Positions 14,330-15,138 of a stretch of 15,138 nucleotides of DNA are shown one piece after another. The stretch is from a bacterium (GTDB lineage Bacteria > Planctomycetota > Planctomycetia > Pirellulales > Pirellulaceae). How positions within the stretch are numbered: position 1 is the first letter of the stretch; every line of letters begins with the position of its first letter. The DNA lies in NCBI GenBank assembly GCA_030432015.1, contig JAUIHJ010000089.1, positions 1-15,138 on the forward strand, written 5' to 3'. The notes beneath the pieces were generated by a model that searched no databases, was not told the origin of the DNA, and was given only the letters and a program-made list of their open reading frames with translations. Made by a program: the position numbers and the translations under genes.

Positions 14330-14413
14330 TGAGCCGCCACCTGTGAGTACTCAACTCGTTCACAATCGAAACCAGGAGACCGATTCTCGACTCGCTTCAC
14401 CCGTGCGATCAGA

Positions 14414-15138
14414 TCACTCGGCGAGGCGAATCACGTCGACTTCCTCAAATTTGCCTTCGGTCATGCTCGCACCGCCGACGGCCACCAACGCCGTGTCGGA
14501 AAGGGGCAACAAGCGGTGGAAGAAGCGGGCACGTTCGAGCGAATCCACGACCTCCCATGCCTTCCCGTCCACCCGCAACCGCTGCAGTTTCCCGCTGTAC
14601 GTGGTGGCATAGAGCCGACCTCCGGTCGCAAAGGATGAAGAACCGAACCCGTCCATCGGCTCACCCTGCAGGGACGGTCCAATCGACCAAGTGCCCTGGG
14701 CTGGGTCAAAAACGTCCACCCGGGTTGGCGGTCCACCCTGCATCTGCATCCCGCCGATGGCATACAGCTTGCCGGCATGCGCTGCCAGGGACAATGCTCG
14801 GCGTTGAAACGGTGGCGTGGGAAGCTGCGTCCAGGTCGCATCGGCCGAAGCCAAATCGAGCGCATAGGCCGTCTTGTGCCAGACCTTGTCGGCGTCGCCC
14901 GCCATGCTCCAACCGCCGACGACGTAGATCCGGTTGCCCAGAACGGCCGCGTCAAATGACGAACGAGGTTCTGGGAGGGGAGACAGATCCGACCATTGCT
15001 TGGTGGCTGGGTCGAAACACGCGACGCTTGCCTGCGACCAGAGATCGTGATCGTCCCCGTCGGCGTTCTTGGCCATGAAGCCACCCAGCCGATAGAGTTT
15101 CCCGCCGTGAGTGACCATCGCCAACCCCTGCAGGCCCG
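14414..15138 (-). CDS. Kelch-repeat beta-propeller protein, C-terminal part (start outside the window)
   Basis: Partial gene: the frame is open through the window edge, and residues GLQGLA before the first internal Met (15118) fit a continuing Kelch strand, so the true start lies beyond 15138. Visible repeats end in the classic double-glycine: GGKLYRLGGF, GNRIYVVGGW, AGKLYAIGGM, then GRLYATTYSGK and ALVAVGGASM. Between them occur FDPATKQWSDLSPLP, WTQLPTPPFQRRA and FDPAQGTWSIGPSL, the standard Kelch W/P strands. About 240 residues are seen, close to five blades; the full protein probably has six or seven. No catalytic residues for galactose oxidase can be identified. It ends 84 nt before hemP on the same strand. 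Role unknown; likely a binding or scaffolding propeller. Confidence 0.88.
   Translation of the reverse strand, partial: GLQGLAMVTHGGKLYRLGGFMAKNADGDDHDLWSQASVACFDPATKQWSDLSPLPEPRSSFDAAVLGNRIYVVGGWSMAGDADKVWHKTAYALDLASADATWTQLPTPPFQRRALSLAAHAGKLYAIGGMQMQGGPPTRVDVFDPAQGTWSIGPSLQGEPMDGFGSSSFATGGRLYATTYSGKLQRLRVDGKAWEVVDSLERARFFHRLLPLSDTALVAVGGASMTEGKFEEVDVIRLAE

Noticed and set aside
14344..14353. TGAGTACTCA palindrome upstream of hemP as an operator
   Set aside because: A single 10-bp palindrome with no known matching regulator; it does not resemble a Fur box and may be chance.

Overview
The window comes from a GC-rich bacterium, most likely a planctomycete of the Pirellula/Rhodopirellula kind. 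The main evidence is a DUF1559 protein with a prepilin-like N-terminus and the C-terminal FHPGG...DGSV motif. A PQQ-type beta-propeller, a Kelch propeller and an exported lactonase propeller add support. No ribosomal, tRNA, CRISPR, IS or phage features were seen. The assignment rests on family content only.

Layout. (1) Positions 11-1027, plus strand: an NAD-dependent D-2-hydroxyacid dehydrogenase of the SerA type without an ACT domain. It converges on the genes that follow. (2) Positions 1386-6141, minus strand: a tight cluster read in the order SDR dehydrogenase, substrate-binding lipoprotein, double ATPase (RbsA type), permease (RbsC type). This is a CUT2/ribose-class importer with its own dehydrogenase. 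The permease carries an extra soluble domain of about 120 residues after TM1. (3) Positions 6241-8366, minus strand: an exported lactonase-family propeller and an Fe-S uracil-DNA glycosylase, whose ends nearly touch. (4) Positions 8542-11455, minus strand: a membrane sensor kinase and an NtrC-family sigma-54 activator, overlapping by 23 nt. (5) Positions 11456-11673: a divergent control region with palindromes and a near-ideal sigma-54 (-24/-12) promoter pointing at the DUF1559 gene (11674-12699, plus strand). (6) Positions 12722-15138, minus strand: a PQQ-like propeller, a HemP-type 61-residue protein and the C-terminal part of a Kelch propeller that runs off the window.

How the parts may work together. 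The best-supported functional unit is the two-component pair plus the divergent DUF1559 gene. The activator has an intact GAFTGA loop, and the only strong -24/-12 element I found lies between the kinase gene and the DUF1559 gene, with inverted repeats about 80-125 nt upstream of the expected transcription start. The arrangement resembles PilS/PilR-pilA, with a pilin-like planctomycete protein as target. The second unit is the importer plus SDR and possibly the exported lactonase, which suggests uptake and oxidation of a sugar or polyol; the substrate cannot be read from sequence. The most unusual DNA-level feature is a perfect 18-bp inverted repeat with a 1-nt centre inside the hemP reading frame (14253-14289).
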